64,000 bases of DNA from Clavaria fumosa (GCA_951802425.1 OX637803.1:3100001-3164000), one strand, 5' to 3'. Shown: positions 35,243-47,095, counted from the stretch's first letter. The notes: generated by a model not told the origin, from the sequence alone. Translations and numbers: made by a program.

Positions 35243-36060
35243 ATGCAATACATAGTGCTAATTACCAACAAGTCTGTTATGCATCTATGATGGTGACAGA
35301 CTCAGACAGAGTGATGCATCACCTCATGCACCACTGCCTGATTGGTGAATGCATCACTCCTTGCCTTATTAGTGATGTGGCCTGCCCCCACCCTACCACC
35401 CCTTGCTGCTGCTCCCTGCCCTGCTGCCACACCAACCCCAATCAACAGTCCCTGTAGCCCCATTGTAATGTATCCAGTAAATTCCACCCAGATGTGTTAC
35501 AATGTTTCCTCCCACTTTACACACTGAGAGGACATTATAATGCCACTGCCTGTCACCTATAAATGCCTCTTGCTTGAGATGGCATTATAATGCCCATGTC
35601 ATTATAGGCCCTGAGGCCATTATAATGCCCATGTCATTAAAGGCCCTGAGGCCATTACAATGCACACCCTCTGGCACAATCACCCTCTGGCACAATGACA
35701 TTACAATAAGCTCAAACAAAGACAAACATTCATCATAAGCTCAAACACAGACAAACATTCATCAAATGCCTCTATATTGAAATTCAGCTTATATAAACAT
35801 CAAAATATGGCCTCAAATTAAAACAATATATAAGATTCAGTTACCATAGTAGGCTGGAGCTTGAGCTGGGCTGGGCATATAAGCTCAAACATAGACACTC
35901 CTTGCCACTCCCCACCCTGCTGCTCCCTGCTCTAATAAGGCAAGGAGTGATGCATTCACCAATCAGGCAGTGATGCATGAGGTGATGCATCACTCTGTTT
36001 GAGTCTGTCACCATCATAGATGCATAACAGACTTGTTGGTAATTAGCACTATGTATTGCA
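35243..36060. mobile_element. Non-autonomous TIR element of about 818 bp, apparently with TA target duplication
   Basis: The ends are inverted copies: ATGCAATACATAGTGC followed by TAATTACCAAC on the left, and its reverse complement ending at 36,060 on the right. The inverted match continues for about 150 bp (to CCTTGCCTTATTAG). TA dinucleotides flank both ends. Inside are copies of the CATTGTAATG palindrome and of GGCCCTGAGG phrases. No transposase is encoded. Both flanking reading frames (ending 35,238 and starting 36,064 on minus) are cut off at its edges. A truncated relative lies inverted at 38,567-39,072. Confidence 0.72.
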
Positions 36061-36063
36061 TTA

Positions 36064-36857
36064 AAACACCTCCATGGCCTGGGTTGGACTCACATATTCC
36101 AAGTGAAGAAACTGGTCAATCATTTTCTGTGACAATGAACCATTTGAGAGCCAAGATGCCAACTCCCATTCTGCATGGGATGTGAAAGGATAAAACAAAT
36201 TTTCTTTTCTATACTCTGCATATTGATCTTGGTCCATAGCTTGTAAGAGATTTGCACCTGGACCAAAATCTACAGGTGGGTGTGGATGATATATTCTCCT
36301 AGTACTAGTAGACATAGAAGTAGTTGGCACTGGACTAGTGGCAACCGGTGAAGCATCCACAACAGGGGGTGGAGAGAGGGGACATTGGAATGTCTGCCAA
36401 TTATCATCCAAAGTACCTAAATCATTACAAAAGGCTGACTCTCAGAAATCACATTATGATACAAGCAGAGGGCGGACTTATGGTCCATGTCAGCATCCAA
36501 ATTCACCTGGCCAACTAAACTATCACAAGAAAGGTCATCATCGGTGCTACCACCGGCATCCTGGTCGCTACTGCTGGCATCCTCATCACTACCACTAGCA
36601 TCCTCATTGCTACTGCTTGCATCCTCATCATCAGCCAAGTCCCTACCACCATCCCAACCAGTATCGCAATCATCAGGCATTGCCAAATCGTTGCCAGCAT
36701 TAACATTGCAGTCCTTGCCCAAGGACACATCTTGCATGATGTGTGATAAGAGATCCCAGTCTGCACAGACAGAATTCGGGTGAGAGAGGTGGCTGGTAAT
36801 GGCTTTTGATGTTTGGAATACCCAGTGACAACTAGGGCAGCGAGGCAAGGTTGACAT
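36064..36857 (-). pseudogene. N-terminal fragment of a Plavaka-type (CACTA-like) transposon protein
   Basis: From 36857 the frame reads CPSCHWVFQTSKAITSHLSH, a single C2H2 finger at the N-terminus, then a Ser/Asp/Glu-rich linker. After a probable intron around 36,415-36,450 it reads EYRKENLFYPFTSHAEWELA and SWLSNGSLSQKMIDQFL. The 'finger, acidic linker, YPF-S-x-x-EWELA' order is typical of the large KDZ/Plavaka-like proteins that litter agaricomycete genomes. The frame ends abruptly at the TIR element boundary, so the catalytic part is missing. Identification is from memory of the family pattern, not from an alignment. Confidence 0.6.
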
Positions 36858-37492
36858 CAGTGAGGATGAAGTCGAAGGAGCAAGATTTAGTGTAATATGA
36901 CAAAGAGAGTGTGCAGATCAGTGACAGATAGAGTGGGGGTGAGTCGTCGACATTGCATTTGACCCCAGATTTGCATCAACCAAACAACCAAACACTGCAT
37001 TACGCTTACATCAGCAACACCTCTGTCAAAGTCGCTCATGTGACCCAAAAGTGCGAGGAGATTTTAGGCCCCCACAGATGCTTTGAAGCTTAGCTTCAGT
37101 AGGATAAAATGTTTTTAAATTGATTTAAATAACCTCTTTAATATAAATTTATTGAGGCTAAAATTAAAAGTTCCATCTTAAACAATTCACTCAAATTAAT
37201 TCTGAAGTTATTTTGCCTCACTGAAGCTAAGCTTCAAAGTGTCTGTGGGGGCCTAAACTCACCTCGCACTTATATGTCACTGTGCAGCTATTGCTGATGT
37301 AAGTGTAATGTGGTGTTCCATTCTTTGGCTGATCCAGATAGTCCCCTGCTCTATCTGTTCCAATCTGCACAATCTCTTTGTCTTATTACACCAAATCTTG
37401 CTGAATGGAAACCTTCGACTTCATTCACTGATGTTAACCTTGCCTTGATCTTGCTGCCCTGGGTATTCCGAACATCAAAAGCTGTTAGCAGG
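36795..37492. repeat. Imperfect head-to-head inverted duplication of Plavaka-like 5' ends
   Basis: Sequence upstream of and inside the finger exon (minus strand, 36,795-37,049) recurs on the plus strand at 37,271-37,492. Shared phrases include CATTACGCTTACATCAGC / CATTACACTTACATCAGC, ATCTGCACACTCTCTTTGTC / ATCTGCACAATCTCTTTGTC, CTTCGACTTCAT and CTGGGTATTC followed by ACATCAAAAGC. The centre is occupied by a 221-bp MITE. Confidence 0.7.
37050..37270. mobile_element. 221-bp MITE with terminal inverted repeats of about 50 bp
   Basis: The left end reads AGTGCGAGGAGATTTTAGGC followed by CCCCACAGA and GCTTTGAAGCTTAGCTTCAG. The right end is its inverse, CTGAAGCTAAGCTTCAAAG then CTGTGGGGGCCTAAA and CACCTCGCACT. 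The interior is AT-rich with no reading frame. It sits at the axis of the head-to-head duplication. A target-site duplication is not clear. Confidence 0.85.
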
Positions 37493-37639
37493 CAGCAATA
37501 ACAAATACAAACAGACCCAAGTTGGCAGGCATTGCTGGCCAACAAGGAAGAAGGAAGGTTGCACCTCTGCTGGCCACACCCATGAATCATCTTCAGGGTT
37601 CCCATCTGGTTAGTCTTCTTACAACTTCTAAATTCTAAT

Positions 37640-38186
37640 GGTCAATGGTAGTCTTGCTCTCCTGATTTGTTGTGCTATGTCGCAAATTTCAACAACCTCA
37701 CTGTGCATAAGGAAATTGCGATGGCGCTGCTGAATGATCAGACATTGGATGAGAACACAACATTGGTCTGTCCAAATTTTCAACTGATGGAACATTTCTT
37801 GAATGCCTCTACAGCTCTCTTTGCATCGGATCCAGCATCTCAAGCGATTAAATGCACGAAAACTGCTTGCTCTCACTTGTGCAAGTCGTGATGCCGCATA
37901 TGCGGATGCAATCAGAGCATGCAATCGCTTGAATGAGTTTAGAAAGGCTGTAGAGGTGTTGAGAGTTCAAGAAGTACTTGCCCTTGCAAAGTTGAATGAT
38001 GCTGACCAGCAAGTCGGTGCTATCTGCGGTGCATTACATGTGATGGGCATTCCTGAGGTCTCCCTCAGTGATGATAAGGACGAATTCAATGAGAACACAA
38101 CTAGTGAATTGCTCACACTAGCAATGCTGCCCTCCGAATCCGCTGTCAAACCTCCAGACCCCCTTACTGTTGGTTCAAGTGTTTAA
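37640..38186 (+). pseudogene. Coding fragment of a transposon-associated or captured gene
   Basis: Overlapping frames encode VANFNNLTVHKEIAMALLND and then DAAYADAIRACNRLNEFRKA and VEVLRVQEVLALAKLNDADQ. The second part is helical and resembles uncharacterised proteins common in agaricomycete repeat regions. No start, no domain and a frame change between the parts. Function unknown. Confidence 0.4.
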
Positions 38187-38566
38187 CTAGTCTGTGTTGT
38201 GTACATTAGGCCTGCCGTCCAATAAATTGTCCTTTATGCTGTGGGGTTTCGTTCTAACAAGAGTCACAGATGCTTTAATGTGCAATGCCCAACCAGGCAT
38301 TCAGGAAGGGGTAAATGAACTACTTTCATTGAACATGACACATCAACAGATGTAGTTCTAAACAATAAATATAGCAACCAAGAGACCACACATGAGGAAC
38401 ATCAGGAATAGTTGGAATCAGTCAATGAAATTTGGCATATGTCACTGCAACTAATGGTCAGCATCAGTCCAAAATCAAGACCGCTTACGCACCTCCATAT
38501 GTGGATTCATAGACAGATCCTCAAGTAATGCATGTGCAACTGCGCTGCCTCCCTGGCTGCAAGTCT

Positions 38567-39072
38567 GATGAATGTTTGTCTGTGTTTGAGCTTATGATGA
38601 ATGTTTGTCTTTGTTTGAGCTTATTGTAATGTCATTGTGCCAGAGGGTGATTGTGCCAGAGGGTGTGCATTGTAATGGCCTCAGGGCCTTTAATGACATG
38701 GGTATTATAATGGCCTCAGGGCCTAGAATGACATGGGCATTATAATGCCATCTCAAGCAAGAGGCATTTATAGGTGACAGGCAGTGGCATTATAATGTCC
38801 TCTCAGTGTGTAAAGTGGGAGGAAACATTGTAACACATCTGGGTGGAATTTACTGGATACATTACAATGGGGCTACAGGGACTGTTGATTGGGGTTGGTG
38901 TGGCAGCAGGGCAGGGAGCAGCAGCAAGGGGTGGTAGGGTGGGAGCAGGCCACATCACTAATAAGGCAAGGAGTGATGCATTCACCAATCAGGCAGTGAT
39001 GCATGAGGTGATGCATCACTCTGTCTGAGTCTGTCACCATCATAGATGCATAACAGACTTGTTGGTAATTAG
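38567..39072. mobile_element. Truncated inverted copy of the 35.2-kb TIR element, inserted in the Helitron helicase
   Basis: About 506 bp nearly identical to 35,259-35,764 in reverse orientation, ending in GGTAATTAG. The copy stops at 38,567, where the other continues. Its right edge lies exactly where the helicase reading frame breaks (after KAMNVSH), and its TAA ends that frame. The pair forms 506-bp inverted arms about 2.8 kb apart. Confidence 0.85.
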
Positions 39073-40390
39073 TGAGACACATTCATGGCCTTGGCAAGCT
39101 GAGAGCTAATTTTATACATATCATGGCAGGACAGCATTGAAAGCTCATCTAAAAAGATATAGTCAACACCTTCAACCCTTCCTCTGAGCTGAGAAATAGT
39201 TACACTTGCATTTTTTGCACTAATATTGCCTGATCTTATTCCAAGAAATGAATGATAAGTTGAGCCACCAAGAAGAGCTGCAGCAGTTCCAGTTGGTGCA
39301 AGTACAACAAATCTATGAGACTCATTTCTGTGCTTGAAAAATGACATGAGTGCCCTAATGACTTGAGATTTTCCTGTGCCACCCATACCACCCAGATACA
39401 TATTCAACTGCTCACATTGAGGGGTTGAAGCATGATTGGCAATGACTCTGAATGCTCTTTCTTGCTCAGTATTTTTTAAATTGAAACTTGTGATGGTTTG
39501 ATCAATGAACATTTGTGAAGAGTTGGACTTGGCCTTGAAGTTTTTGGTCAGGTAAGACTGGTCTACAATTCTGACATCATTGGTATTGGGATCTGTATAT
39601 TGAGAAAGTTGTTTTTGGCCACTTAAGCTGTGATGCTTGCTTCTGTCTTCAAGGACCTTCTGTCTCTGTTCCTGCACTGCTGTCTTCCAAGCATGGCTTG
39701 ATTGTACAACTTCAGGCTGGATTGGGTCAACACAAATTTCACATGGTCCATCTGGGCTGTCATCAAGCCATCCTGCACCTCTAACACTATTCTCTGCTGC
39801 TTCCATTTCAGCTTGTAGTGCCAATCCATGTCTTCCAGGTGTTGTGTACTTATTGTTACCATAGTCTTCATCATTATCACCCTCACCATTGCCAAAGTCA
39901 TCACCACAGTTACTTTCATCAATATTTTCAACAGCAGTGGTGGTCAACCATGATGGGAAAATGCCTCCCAACTCTGTGCCTTTCTTGAACTGAGTGGAAA
40001 AGTCATCTCTGGCATCATTGCACTCATATCTGATATTGAAATTGTCCATGAGTTTGAGTTGATGTGTGGTGAAGCTATGATTTGTAAATGTCTCATCCCA
40101 TGTGTCAATTTCATTTTTCAAATCTTCACCACTTCTCCAAGGCTTAAACAAAGTCAACATGGTAATGCAGTAGTACTCTCTGTCCCCAAAGTCCCTTCTT
40201 GGTAGTGATCCACCTACAAAGTTAGGAACAGTGACATCCTTTCTGGAGTTGTATTGAATGATATGTGTTTCATAAAGTGGATGCTCCCTAAGAAATTGTT
40301 GACCTGGGTTAGTCTCTGTTAGGATAATGCATGCCAGTTGTACCTTACCATATGTAGTGCTGTTCTATGTTTGAAATTGTGCTGGTATGC
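39070..40390 (-). pseudogene. Helitron helicase domain, truncated at its C-terminal side
   Basis: Reading on the minus strand from about 40,390: TTYGKVQLACIILTETNPG, REHPLYETHIIQY, GGSLPRRDFGDREYYCITML and FKPWRSGEDLKNEIDTWDE are typical of the Helitron linker before the helicase. The PIF1-like SF1 helicase follows, with Walker A GGMGGTGKSQVI, VLAPTGTAAALLGG and Walker B IFLDELSML. Helitron helicases unwind DNA during rolling-circle transposition. The frame is cut at 39,072 by the truncated TIR element, and the remaining motifs (GDFxQLPP and beyond) are absent from the window. The upstream half of the protein lies beyond a 1.8-kb insertion. Confidence 0.85.
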
Positions 40391-40394
40391 GTCT

Positions 40395-42180
40395 CATTAG
40401 TCTACAGACTTACTGCTCTACTCTACATATGCCTTCTGTACCAATATCCATGAAAACCATTTGTTTTTGGTTTGCTGTCTAAAGTAAAAGTACAGGAAAT
40501 TTATCCTCAAAAGAAGATCAGGCTCTAGAGCAAGAACCAAGAACCGCACAAAGACGCGGTTAATACCGTTGAATTCCCATTCTTTGATAACCCTCAATTC
40601 CAAATTTACGAAAGGAAACAACGGTTATTCATTCTTTAAATTAGATAATACTATTCTAGTTGCCTCTTCTAAGTAAAGGATAAATAGCGACAGGATGGCA
40701 AGCAAATGGAGAAATTTGAAGAGACAGAAGTGTAGGGAAAGTATGTAGGGTCATACCTGTAGATTTACGAGAGGAGCGAAGCATTTGCGAGTTCGCTACA
40801 AGGTCGCGAACTCGCCAGCATGGGCTGGCAGCACTTTTGTGTTGTGGGGCAGCCCTGATCATGATCAGATCTTGATCGGGTGATCAAGGACCAACAGATC
40901 GGCTGGGTTCCCACGAAGGCAGGGGCAGTGATCAGGGCTGATGGCCAACACTGCCGCATTGCCAAATAAGGAGTGCTCATCCTTGTGAGCTGGCTGAATG
41001 CTCGCGACCTTTGTGCGCAGTCCCTTGCCCCTCCCTTCATCTCCCATTGTACTAGGGTGGTACTAGGACATATCTAGCATAAGATAGGGTTGAAACATAT
41101 GCTAAATAAGGCTAATACACTTAATTGTGATTAGTTTGGGGGAGATAAGAGGAAACAAAGGGAGTATAGATGAAGAAATGACGCGATCGAGACGGGGAAC
41201 ACTGCGGGGCATCGCAGAAGCGATCGGGGACGGCTGTGGGGCCCTCCCCTACAATCCCCGACGATCACAAATGGAGAAATGACTCATAATGAGTCATTTT
41301 GATTATTTTTAGAATAATCTGAAACTTCGAAATGAAATATCTCAACAGGGAAATGGGATAAAATTATGATCTAACCTAATATGTAAACCCACTGAATTCT
41401 CCTTATTTTAGAATACTTAAACGGTAGTTTTGGTATACTATTTAAGGAGCTATGCTGTATACTTCCAAATGTAGTAGATAGACGAAATTGAGTATAAATA
41501 GCCGCCGGAACTTCGCGTTCCAGGCACCATTAAGTACCCACATATTGTCTGAACCATCCCTGAAAGGGACTAAGTCTAAGTCTAGCCCAGTAAGGGCTAA
41601 GGACATATTTAGTTAAACTAAGGATTTAATCTAGTTAAACTAAATACAGTAATTACCGACTAAGGACCCTGTCTGGTCATATGATTTTGATACCCAGAGG
41701 TACCCATGCTTCGGGACTGCCGGCCTGTGCCGGGTCCCCTCGGCGCGGTAAGTATTGAGCGAGTTATGAATATTTTAGTATGATGTACAAGGTACTGTAC
41801 TGTACATAGTACTACTGTGTTCATCAGAGTAAGTAGTGAATAGCTAGCCAAGTACTGAGAATTAGGCAGTGGTTTATAGAGGTAGAATGGTCTACAAGAC
41901 CAGGAGAATCTCATGAACTCTTCAGCTTGTTTCTCCTGTGTCTGGTTAGCTGCTTATTCACTGATCTATTTTGACTTATTTACATTAATTTGGCTTAAGT
42001 GTGCAATACCTATGGAGTGGTCAGTCATTGAGCCATGGTATCAACCTGTGGAGTGATACCAGGTTGAGGCAGACTATGGAGGTCAATGGCTAAGCCCATG
42101 GGATGTTGTGACTTAGGTTACTAACTAATAATAATATCTGCCCAAAGCAATGCCTTGCTAGCAGTGTTGGTTTCAATACT
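40395..42180. mobile_element. Insertion of about 1.8 kb of unclear class splitting the Helitron
   Basis: This stretch separates Helitron coding sequence on both sides and has no protein-like frame. It has promoter-like sequence (TATAAATAGCCGCCGG near 41,496, then GCACCATTAAGTA) and short direct repeats (AAGTCTAAGTCTAG; TTAGTTAAACTAA and TCTAGTTAAACTAA). A solo LTR or non-autonomous LTR element is the likeliest reading, but I could not find firm ends or a target duplication. Confidence 0.45.
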
Positions 42181-42181
42181 G

Positions 42182-45100
42182 TTAGCAGGAAGGTATGGAA
42201 CTGGAGGATCTACTAGTCCTGTAGACCAACTGCATAAGGAATTGAGGACCTGTCTGAGTCATCCTGACTCTCAGTGACTCATTTCTGACTGCATCCAGTA
42301 CCAGATCCATAACAGTCTCTACAACATCATCTTTATGATCACTGTGGAAATGATTGTTATCAAAATCAAAATCAGAGACAGAGACATCACTGGTAGAGTC
42401 ATCATAGTCACAGTCACTTTGTGGTTCTGACAGTGTCAGCTTTTGCATCAAGGCTGTTTCCACTTTAGCACCATTTTCAGCCTCAGAATCACTGACCTTC
42501 ACTTGTTTAAATGGTCTCTTGATTTTTTTGGCCATTTGTGTCCATTCATAAAGTGTTTTGTCACTGTGCACCACTGGTCTATAGATGTAGTCATGTACTG
42601 ATGAATAGCCCACATATGTTGTTTGGTCTTTACTTTTGTGCACTAGCACTTTATCTGATTGGTCCACATCCATGTCTTCGGCTGATTTCCAGGCCTTCAT
42701 GACCTCCCTGACATAATTTTTCCAAAATAAAGGGACAAAGTTGTGACTGGTATAGTGATCAGGATTCCCAAGTAGATATAGTGAAGACATTGGTCCACCA
42801 ATCTCCATCTTTGCTGTCAGACTATTGATAATTTGAATGACCAGTTTTCTTGCCTTCTCTTTGCGACTAACTGAACCTCCCAGCATCACAGAATTTCTCT
42901 TGAATACACTTTGGATTGTATCAAATATGCTGTATGTTTTCAGGCCAGGCTTAGTTACATAATCTGATACATATGCTTAGGTTAGGACCACCAGTCTTTA
43001 AGGTCACTGCATTGCTCACAGTTATCACCAGGAGTGTTACACAGAGGAGGAGGAGCCTCAGGAAGAGTCTGAACAGGGTCTTTATAGTTTCTGTCACACT
43101 TATTAGACTCAATCTGAGCCTCAACTTCATCCATGCTTCCTGTCAAAAATTCACCAACATGCACACTTTCAAGATACTCAACCAATTTTCCCTGAAAGTC
43201 TGAGTTAGGATCCATAATTTTTTCTCTGATTTCCTGTGGTGACAGCGAACCTCTGATCCACAAAAGTAAATGCAAATGTAATGTAAGTCTACCTTGTTGC
43301 TCAACTGTGCCATAAAAGCCACCAGTTTCACCATAGAAGCCAGGATGATCTGTGCCAACACCAAGTACATGTTTGATAAACATTTCACACATCAAATGGA
43401 AGAACCTGGCTCCAGCTACTGGATTCTGAGCTATCAACCTGTATCTTTCACCATATTCTCTCAAGTCAGGGCTAAATGTTTCTTCTTTGTCAGCAAAGTA
43501 CAATGATATTGGATGCTTATTGTCTGCTGGTGCAAATGTGATAAACCATGAAGGTGCACCCAAGAATGAAGTCAGTGCCCAAATCTCATTGCGCATATAC
43601 TTTTTGCTGGTAATTGATCCATTGACACATCCACCTGCATGGTCCAAATCTTTAATCAGCTGGAAGCAGTTTTTCTCTTCATCTGTTTCAGGCATGATTT
43701 TTTCACCATCTTCCATTTTCTTTATGAGTCTTTCAAGTGTATGCAAGTCAACTTCCATAAGCCATTTAGAAATATCTTCAAACTTTGATTTCTCTGCAAG
43801 AAGATAACCACCAGTTGTGCCTTGCTTTATTTGTTCATGGTTGAAAGCAATCAAAGGAAAATAAGGGTCCTTCTGGAATCTTTTGTCATGATACAGGAGC
43901 AAATGTCTCTTGTGTGCAATATCTGATATATGGCCTTCTTGTAATGCATTTCCAATCCCACCAAGCCCATATGGAAACAGCCAAGGCATCATTTGAGGAA
44001 ATAGCTGTGGATTTCCATAAATAGACTCTGGTTGTTCTTTATGTCCAATTGCAAGTATACCTTTGTTGCTAGTCAAATGCCTGAGTGCAATGGCTTTCAA
44101 AGCCTTGGCTGTTTTGTTACCATACTCTTCTCCTGTAAGTCCATGAACAACAAATGGGCATTTTCCTGTTTCAGTACCATCCTCCAATTCATTGTCATAA
44201 GTGGCTGTTGTTTCAGGAGCTTTGTTTGTGAATGACTCATGATACTCAATCACAACTGGAGGTCCATTATCAGGATATTTCTCAAGATTTCTCAGAGAAA
44301 TTTCTAGGTCATAATAGTCAGGATGATTGAGTTTAAGCCACTCTAAAGCAGATCTCACTTTGTCCTTCCTAACTAAAAGTGGAGTCCTTTCCAAATCTGC
44401 TTTAGTTGGTTGACAAGGTCCTGTATAGATAAATGCCAAGACTTCATCCAATTCTTCCATTGGGGGTGGTAAAACATCATATACTTTTGGGATAGGATTA
44501 GCAAAGGAAATTGCATTTGCTTTCATTTTATGCATACCAGAAGAGACTTTGATAATACAACGATTATGGTGAACACAAGAGACTATGAGCTGCTCTGTGA
44601 ATGACAAGTCTGCTAATTCCTTTGGAACTTTTCCTATCCATTTGCCATTGGCCAGTGCCAATTTAGGTATTTTTCCTTTAACAAGTGATGCATGGCATGT
44701 TTTGCATATTTTGTCAAGACCTTCCTCTAATACAGGACCTTCTATACCCTGGATCTCATCACTGGAGGTTAAACGTTCTTTCTGTGTAACTCTTGGCTGT
44801 GTCAAGATAGTTAAGTCCAGCTTCAGTTTTGAAAGGTTCAGCAAGTTTATGCACATGGTGAGTCTTCCACAAACAGCACATCCAGATTCAACAAAATTAC
44901 TGGGAGACATCTGTTCACAAGCACCAGATATAATCTTGTACTGTAGTTCAGATGTTGGAATAGAGGGAGGAAATGTAGGCAATCTTTTTGAATTCTGATA
45001 TTTATGAACTGCTTTCAAGTTGGACAATCTGTACCTTTCTGCATTCTTGCTCTGATACCTTTTGACAGATAGCAGATTGACTATATTGTGTGCTTCTCCT

Positions 45101-46260
45101 TGTATATCCTGATATTTTTTGGCTGCCACCAGATTAGCCATCTTGAATTCCTCCCCTTGTGTATCCTGATATTTTTTGGCTGCCACCAGATTAGCCATCT
45201 TGAATTCCTCCCCTTGTGTATCCTGATATTTTTTGGTGGCAGCCAGATTAGCCATCTTGAATTTGTCTCCTTGTGTATCCTGATGTTTTTTTGCTGCCAC
45301 CAGATTTGCCATTTTATATCCTTGACCTTTCTTGGCCTGATATTTCTTCACTGCTTTCATATTGAGAGCTTTCTCCTGTTGCATATTGGTAACTTTCTCA
45401 AAAATTGTAATGTGATCTTGACAGCTAGAGCACATGTGGTCAGCCAGCATCCTCTGTATTCCTGAATGCCTCATTTTTGAATGACAGTATATTCCATGGC
45501 AGTCTGTTATCTTTCTGAGCTCAGATTTGGTCAATTTGGTTACCATCAAGTGAATAAGAATTTTACATAATACTGTATCTTCAGTCATGTGGATACTATC
45601 CAATTTGGAAATCAGAATGTGGTCCTTGAATCTGTAAGCAGAACTGATTGTATGAGTGCCATTTTCTGTCAAATATGATTCAAGCTCTTGATAGGTGAAA
45701 TCAGACAATCCTCCACCAATGTAACAAAAGTTATACTTGTTGTGAAATGACAAGCCAGACTGTGGAAGATGCAGTGTAGATGACTTACAGAGAGGCTTAG
45801 AGCCCTTCTTTTGTGTCATGTAAAATCCAATCAGCAATCTGTGAACAAGATAGAGAAAATCATGTTTCCTGAACAGACTTCTTTGCAACAGCAGTTTGAT
45901 CAACTGACACTTTCTGGAGACATGATAGTACCAAAATAAGTCAAATTTGACTGAGCTTCCTAGACCACTGTGGCTATATAGCATTTTTCTTGGTTTGTAG
46001 TCCTCATAAGCAGGACAGTGTGCCCTTAAACCCTGGGGTGCATGTGCAGGGCAAAGATTATAACACACCCTTAAACCCTGGGGTGCATGTGCAGGGCAAA
46101 GATTATAACACACCTTTAAACCCTGGGGTGCATGGGCAGGGCAAAGATTATAACACACCCTAAGAAGAAAAGCCTGGGGTGCATGGGCAGGCATAGGATT
46201 ATAACACACCCTAGGAAGAAAAGCCTGGGGTGCATGGGCAGGCACAGGATTATAACACAC
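42182..46260 (-). pseudogene. Helitron Rep/N-terminal region, broken near the catalytic tyrosines
   Basis: The long frame 46260-42982 holds a repeat-rich N-terminus, then the Helitron-like N domain (FPYGLGGIGNALQEG and YHDKRFQKDPYFPLIAFNHE) and the Rep domain, with the HUH motif in RLTLHLHLLLWI. It stops after CEQCSDLKDWWS. In another frame, about 20 bp on, AYVSDYVTKPGLKTYSIF supplies the two-tyrosine motif (Y-x3-Y). The segment normally between (KARFPR... NTDV...) is missing, so roughly 80-100 residues appear deleted. The next frame, 42889-42182, continues with MEIGGPMSSLYLLGNPDHYT. Rep nicks and joins DNA in rolling-circle transposition; this copy cannot make an intact enzyme unless spliced in a way I do not see. 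Confidence 0.88.
44985..45365. repeat. 54-57-bp tandem repeats coding a KYQ...MANLV peptide in the Helitron protein
   Basis: Five to seven copies of a unit coding AAKKYQDTQGEEFKMANLV or variants (KKHQDTQGDKFKMANL, KRYQSKNAERYRLSNL). DNA copies near 45,110-45,300 are almost identical (TTTTTTGGCTGCCACCAGAT), so amplification is recent. The peptide resembles the spaced K-Y-Q repeats seen near the N-terminus of some helitron proteins; function unknown. Confidence 0.85.
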
Positions 46261-46375
46261 CTAGGAAGAAAAGCCTGGGGTGCATGGGCAGGGCAAAGAT
46301 TATAACACACCCTAGGAAGAAAAGCCTGGGGTGCATGGGCAGGGCAGAGATTATAACACACCCTATGGAATGCAT
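46020..46375. repeat. Tandem repeat of 45-60 bp (CCTGGGGTGCATG... units), about seven copies
   Basis: Units share CCTGGGGTGCATGGGCAGG and AAAGATTATAACACACC, alternating with CTAGGAAGAAAAG. Read on the minus strand they encode repeated CYNLCPAHAPQ followed by GLRV or AFLPRV, the apparent N-terminus of the Helitron frame. Whether translated is unknown. The array lies at the element's 5' side. Confidence 0.88.
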
Positions 46376-46590
46376 CAATCAGATGATGGCATGCATTCCA
46401 GAAATAACCTAAACAAAACTGAGTGAAATCCTGATCTGAAACTAATGTAGAAACTGCACCTTTTTGTCCTTCAGGACCCATATCTTTTGTGCTCACATCA
46501 AAGGGAGAACAAGTTTCTGCCAGAATATTATGTATCAGAAATGTGAGACAGAGGGAGATAACACAATAGATACACCTTCAGCCTGAGCCC

Positions 46591-47095
46591 TGGAGTCTCT
46601 CAAACCCTCAACAGATATGTTTGGGCCAAGAGAACAGGTATTTTCTGCTCAAAAAGGCCAAAAAAGTGCCCAATTGCAGAGACAAAAAGTGGTCAAAAAG
46701 AGGGAATCAAAGGGAATGGCACAAATACATACCTTGTACCAGGACCCAGGAGTCTCTCAAATCCTCAACAGATGTGTTTGGGCCAAGGGAACAAGGATTT
46801 TCTGCTCAAAAAGGCCAAAAAAAGTGCCCAATTGCCAAGACAAAAAGTGGTCAAAAGAGGGAATCAAAGGGAATGACACAAATACATACCTTGTACCAGG
46901 ACCCAGGAGTCTCTCAAACCCTCAACAGATGTGTTTGGGCCAAGGGAACAAGGATTTTCTGCTCAACAAGCCAAAAAAAAGTGCCCAATTGTGAAGACAG
47001 AAAGTGGTCAGAAAGAGGGAATCAAAGGGAATGACACAAATACATACCTTGAACCAAGACCCAGGAGTCTCTCACACCCTCACCAGATGTCTTCA
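46591..47095. repeat. 158-bp tandem repeat, about 3.2 copies
   Basis: Copies begin at about 46,591, 46,749, 46,907 and 47,066 with GAGTCTCTCAAACCCTCAAC and include TTTGGGCCAAGGGAACAAGG and GTGCCCAATTG. Divergence between copies is low. No gene; the repeat lies just upstream of the Helitron frame and may belong to the element's 5' non-coding end. Confidence 0.88.

Noticed and set aside
36553..36625. Short CATCCTCATCACTACCACTAG-like repeats as a CRISPR-like array
   Set aside because: It is a codon-level Ser/Asp/Glu repeat inside the Plavaka-like frame in a eukaryotic genome; no spacers.
40316..42190. CTGTTAG at both sides of the Helitron split as a 7-bp target duplication
   Set aside because: The left copy lies within Helitron coding sequence (codons for L-T-E in QLACIILTE), which continues beyond it, so it cannot be the insertion edge.
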